Below the pieces are notes generated by a model. It ran no database searches. It had not been told where the DNA came from and was given only the letters and a program-made list of their open reading frames with translations. Shown in pieces: positions 12,866 to 16,097 of a stretch of DNA of 16,097 bases. Every line of letters begins with the position of its first letter. Position 1 is the first letter of the stretch. This stretch comes from JAGLTA01 sp023142625 (GTDB taxonomy: Bacteria; Patescibacteriota; Patescibacteriia; JAACEG01), in the NCBI GenBank assembly GCA_030641665.1, contig DAOWHA010000020.1:1-16097 (forward strand), read 5' to 3'. Position numbers and translations under genes: made by a program.

Positions 12866-15800
12866 ATGAAATTTACCCATCTACATGTTCATAGCCATTA
12901 CAGTTTGCTGGACGGATTGGCGAAAATTGACGACATAATCGCAAAAGCGAAAGAATATAATATGGAAGCTGTTGCGTTGACGGATCATGGAGTTATGTAT
13001 GGCGCGATTGAGTTTTATCAAAAAGCTTTGGCAGCCGGGATCAAGCCGATTATCGGGGTTGAAGCGTATTTGGTTAATGGCTCAAGATTAGACAGGACAA
13101 AACAGACAAGATACCATTTAACGCTTTTGGCAAAAAATAGGATCGGCTATCAAAACCTGCTCCAGCTCACCACCTTGGCGCATCTGGAAGGATATTATTA
13201 CAAGCCGAGAATTGACTGGGAGATTTTAGAAAAATATAGCGAGGGAATAATCGCTTTATCTGCCTGCTTGCAAGGCGAAGTCCCACAGGCGTTTTTGTCT
13301 AACGGAAAGGAAAAAGCGAAAGAGGCGGCGCAGAAATATTTAAAGTTGTTCGGCGATGATTTTTATCTTGAAGTCCAGCGGCATCCGAATTTAGAAGAGC
13401 AGGAAAAAGCTAACCAAGGACTTATTCAGGTTGGAAAGGAGATGGGAATTCCGTTAGTGGCGACTAACGATGTCCATTATATTAACACAGAAGACGATGA
13501 AGCGCAGGATGCTTTATTGTGCCTGCAGATGAAAAAGAAGAAGAACGATAAAGATCGGCTCACAATGCTCGGAAACGATTTTTCTTTTAAAAGTCCAGAA
13601 AAAATGAAAGAAGAATTTTATGATTTGCCGGAAGCAGTAAGCAATACGGCTGCCGTTGTTAAAAAATGCAACCTGAAAATTGAGTTGGGCGAAATTAAGC
13701 TGCCTGATTTTTCAGTTCCGCATAAAAAAACATCTGAGGAATATTTGAAAGATTTGTGTGAGCGAGGATTGAAAAAAAGATACCCTGAATATTTTATTAA
13801 AAATAGAGATGCTGATTTTAAGAAAAAAATTACAGATCGGCTGGAATATGAATTAAGCGTTATAAACAAAATGGGTTTTCCTGATTATTTTTTAATTGTG
13901 CAGGATTTTGTCAGTTGGGCGAAAAAAAATAAAATTGTTGTCGGGCCTGGACGCGGATCTGCCGCTGGAAGCATAGTTTCTTATCTTTTAGGAATAACAA
14001 ATTTAGATCCTCTAAAGTATGATTTGATGTTTGAGCGATTTTTAAATCCAGACAGAGTTTCAATGCCTGATATTGATTTGGATTTCGCGGATACGAGGCG
14101 GGATGAAGTAATCCGCTATGTTGAGGAAAAATACGGGCGGGACAAGGTAGCGCAGATTATAACTTTTGGAACAATGGCTGGGCGCGCCGCGATCCGCGAT
14201 TCAGGGCGGGTTTTGGATTTTAATTATAACTATTGTGACAAGCTGGCAAAAATGATTCCGATGTTTATGCCGCTTAAAAAAGCTGTTGAAGAAGTCGCGG
14301 AATTAAGAGAGGCATACAAGAATGAAGCTGACGCGAAAAATATTTTAGACACAGCCTTGAAATTGGAAGGCGTGGCGCGCCACGCGTCAACACACGCTTG
14401 CGCTGTCTTAATCACAAAAGATCCAGTTGTTAATAATTCGCCGATGCAGCGCGCTTCAAGTGGAGACCAGACAATTGTTTCGCAATATTCCATGAAGCCG
14501 ATTGAAGCTCTCGGATTATTAAAAATGGATTTTTTAGGATTAAGAAACCTCACGATTATTGAAAACGCTTTGAATATTATTAAAAACACCAAAGGCGATG
14601 AAATTAATATTGACAGCATACCGCTTGACGACCAGAAAACTTTCCAACTTTTTGCCAACGGAGAGACAACTGGCGTTTTTCAATTTGAAAGTAGCGGAAT
14701 GCGGCGGTATTTAAAGCAGCTTAAACCGACAGTTTTTGAAGATATTATAGCTATGGTAGCGCTATATCGCCCAGGTCCTCTGAATTCTGGAATGGTTGAC
14801 GAATTTATCGCCCGCAAGCACGGCAAAAAAGAGATTACCTATAAGCATTCCATAATGAGAGAGGCTTTAAAAAATACTTATGGCGTGATTGTTTATCAGG
14901 AACAAGTAATGCAGCTCTCAAAAGATATGGCGAATTTTACCGGCGGGCAGGCAGATACTTTAAGAAAAGCGATGGGGAAAAAGATTGCCAAGCTGATGAC
15001 GAAAATGAAAAGCGAATTTATCAGCGGATGCGTTGAAAATAAGATTAACAAAAAATTAGCGGAGCAGACATTTGAAGATATGGAAAAATTCGCGGAGTAC
15101 GGATTTAACCGCAGCCACGCCGCCTGCTATGCTTTAATCGGATATCAGACCGCTTATTTAAAAGCGAATTATCCAGTTGAATTTATGGCGGCGCTTTTAA
15201 CTTCCAATGAGGGCGATATGGACAAAATCGCCACTGATGTCCAAGAATGCCAGCGGCTTGAGATTAAAGTTTTGCCGCCAGATGTTAATGAAAGTTTTAA
15301 GCATTTTACGGTTGTCCCGTCTGAAACAGAAAGAAAAATTCGCTTCGGGCTGCTCACAGTTAAAAATGTCGGGCAGAATATTGTTGAAGAGATTATTAAA
15401 GAGAGAAAAGCGAATGGCGCTTTTAAAGATTTAGAGGATTTTTTGCAGCGAGTTTTAAGCAAGGATTTGAACAAAAAATCGCTGGAAAGTTTAATTAAAT
15501 GCGGAGCGTTAGACGGTTTTTGCGAAAGAAGCAAATTGCTGTTTAATTCAGAAAAGATTTTATCATTTGTCCGACAGAACAAAGACAGCCAAAAAAGCAA
15601 GCAGGCGAATTTATTGGGGATGCTTTCAAATCCGTATAATTTTAACCTTCAATTAGACGAGGCTGGAGAAGAAGACAAGCAGGGAATGCAGAAGAAAAAA
15701 CTTAGCTGGGAGAAAGAACTGCTGGGGCTTTATGTGAGCGGACACCCTTTCGCGAAAGTTATTCAGTATTTAGACAGCAGACTTGTGCCTTTGAAAAAAA

Positions 15801-16097
15801 TTCATCAGATGCTCGGAATCGGCAGAAAACAGATTATAGCCGCGGGCGTGATCTCTAAAATTCAGAAGATTTTTACAAAAAACGGGCAGACAATGCTTTT
15901 TACGCAGATTGAGGATTTAACCGGAAATTTGGAAATTTTGGTTTTTCCGAATTTATTAAATGAAGATAAAGATTTATGGCAGGAAGAAAAAATTGTGATT
16001 ATAAAAGGCAGGTTGTCGGATAAAGACGGCGTTGTAAAATTGATAGCGCAGACAGCCGCGGAATTTGACGCGAAAAATATAGACAGCATTTTTAGCA
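12866..16097 (+). CDS. dnaE: DNA polymerase III subunit alpha (3' partial)
   Basis: The catalytic subunit of the replicative DNA polymerase; it extends primers at the fork as part of the holoenzyme. The first 1077 codons are present and open to the window end; the family is usually about 1050 to 1200 residues, so only the C-terminus is missing. The N-terminal PHP domain begins HLHVHSHYSLLDG and continues with LTDHGVMYG. The polymerase core has GPGRGSAAGS, then P401-D402-I-D404-L-D406 and MD555FLGLRNL, which give the catalytic aspartates D402, D404 and D555. An OB-fold segment (QTMLFTQIEDLTGNLEIL) lies near the truncated end. The ATG at 12866 is chosen because the PHP motif starts at residue 5. 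It has its own promoter and is visibly richer in G+C than the defence island, consistent with a core gene flanking an acquired region. Confidence 0.95.
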   Translation, partial: MKFTHLHVHSHYSLLDGLAKIDDIIAKAKEYNMEAVALTDHGVMYGAIEFYQKALAAGIKPIIGVEAYLVNGSRLDRTKQTRYHLTLLAKNRIGYQNLLQLTTLAHLEGYYYKPRIDWEILEKYSEGIIALSACLQGEVPQAFLSNGKEKAKEAAQKYLKLFGDDFYLEVQRHPNLEEQEKANQGLIQVGKEMGIPLVATNDVHYINTEDDEAQDALLCLQMKKKKNDKDRLTMLGNDFSFKSPEKMKEEFYDLPEAVSNTAAVVKKCNLKIELGEIKLPDFSVPHKKTSEEYLKDLCERGLKKRYPEYFIKNRDADFKKKITDRLEYELSVINKMGFPDYFLIVQDFVSWAKKNKIVVGPGRGSAAGSIVSYLLGITNLDPLKYDLMFERFLNPDRVSMPDIDLDFADTRRDEVIRYVEEKYGRDKVAQIITFGTMAGRAAIRDSGRVLDFNYNYCDKLAKMIPMFMPLKKAVEEVAELREAYKNEADAKNILDTALKLEGVARHASTHACAVLITKDPVVNNSPMQRASSGDQTIVSQYSMKPIEALGLLKMDFLGLRNLTIIENALNIIKNTKGDEINIDSIPLDDQKTFQLFANGETTGVFQFESSGMRRYLKQLKPTVFEDIIAMVALYRPGPLNSGMVDEFIARKHGKKEITYKHSIMREALKNTYGVIVYQEQVMQLSKDMANFTGGQADTLRKAMGKKIAKLMTKMKSEFISGCVENKINKKLAEQTFEDMEKFAEYGFNRSHAACYALIGYQTAYLKANYPVEFMAALLTSNEGDMDKIATDVQECQRLEIKVLPPDVNESFKHFTVVPSETERKIRFGLLTVKNVGQNIVEEIIKERKANGAFKDLEDFLQRVLSKDLNKKSLESLIKCGALDGFCERSKLLFNSEKILSFVRQNKDSQKSKQANLLGMLSNPYNFNLQLDEAGEEDKQGMQKKKLSWEKELLGLYVSGHPFAKVIQYLDSRLVPLKKIHQMLGIGRKQIIAAGVISKIQKIFTKNGQTMLFTQIEDLTGNLEILVFPNLLNEDKDLWQEEKIVIIKGRLSDKDGVVKLIAQTAAEFDAKNIDSIFS

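Noticed and set aside
1..16097. Recoded UGA (as in Gracilibacteria or SR1), CRISPR arrays, tRNA or rRNA genes
   Set aside because: No in-frame UGA is needed in any gene, and no spaced repeat array or cloverleaf was seen on either strand.

Overview
This looks like a piece of an AT-rich bacterial chromosome, possibly from the Candidate Phyla Radiation (Patescibacteria/Parcubacteria). The hints are very low G+C, short AT-rich leaders with no Shine-Dalgarno sequence before any start, an RlpA-type barrel fused to a D,D-carboxypeptidase, and a standard genetic code with no in-frame UGA in any gene. The taxonomic guess is an inference and only moderately secure.

Layout. (1) 1-1559 holds housekeeping-type genes: the 3' part of an RlpA/D-Ala-D-Ala carboxypeptidase fusion and a small VOC/glyoxalase-like protein, followed by a probable terminator. 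(2) 1712-12394 is a defence island, mostly one co-directional operon behind two tandem sigma70-like promoters. In order it encodes a PLD-nuclease/SNF2 helicase, a RhuM-Fic fusion, an Eco57I-like N6-adenine methyltransferase with a probable N-terminal nuclease domain, and an ABC ATPase with a zinc hook and a C-terminal Arg-Glu/His triad like the RloC/PrrC anticodon nucleases. Then come a palindromic repeat, a stranded second copy of the methyltransferase 3' end, and a DUF3800 gene. (3) 12395-12865 is a gene-free spacer. It holds a shared terminator, a probable minus-strand small RNA with its own near-consensus promoter, a second copy of the palindromic repeat, a 26-nt perfect palindrome and the promoter of the next gene. 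(4) 12866 to the window end is dnaE (DNA polymerase III alpha), cut off at its 3' end.

How the genes may work together. Helicase, methylase and ATPase in this order resemble the 'Hma' (helicase-methylase-ATPase) defence type, recalled from the PADLOC work and not checked here. The methyltransferase would mark self DNA. The helicase with its PLD domain, and the nuclease-like N-terminus of the methyltransferase, would attack unmarked DNA. The RloC-like ATPase would act as a fallback that cuts tRNA if restriction fails. The RhuM-Fic gene, lodged between helicase and methylase and overlapping the latter by 8 nt, would be an embedded toxin or regulator.

The most informative structural signal is the duplicated methyltransferase tail (8886-9023 and 11606-11749). 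The two copies bracket the RloC-like gene and a palindromic repeat whose right arm ends only 4 nt before the second copy begins. This suggests that the RloC-like gene entered the operon as a cassette, or that two related operons recombined here. The second strong novelty candidate is the promoter-to-terminator minus-strand RNA at 12395-12494.
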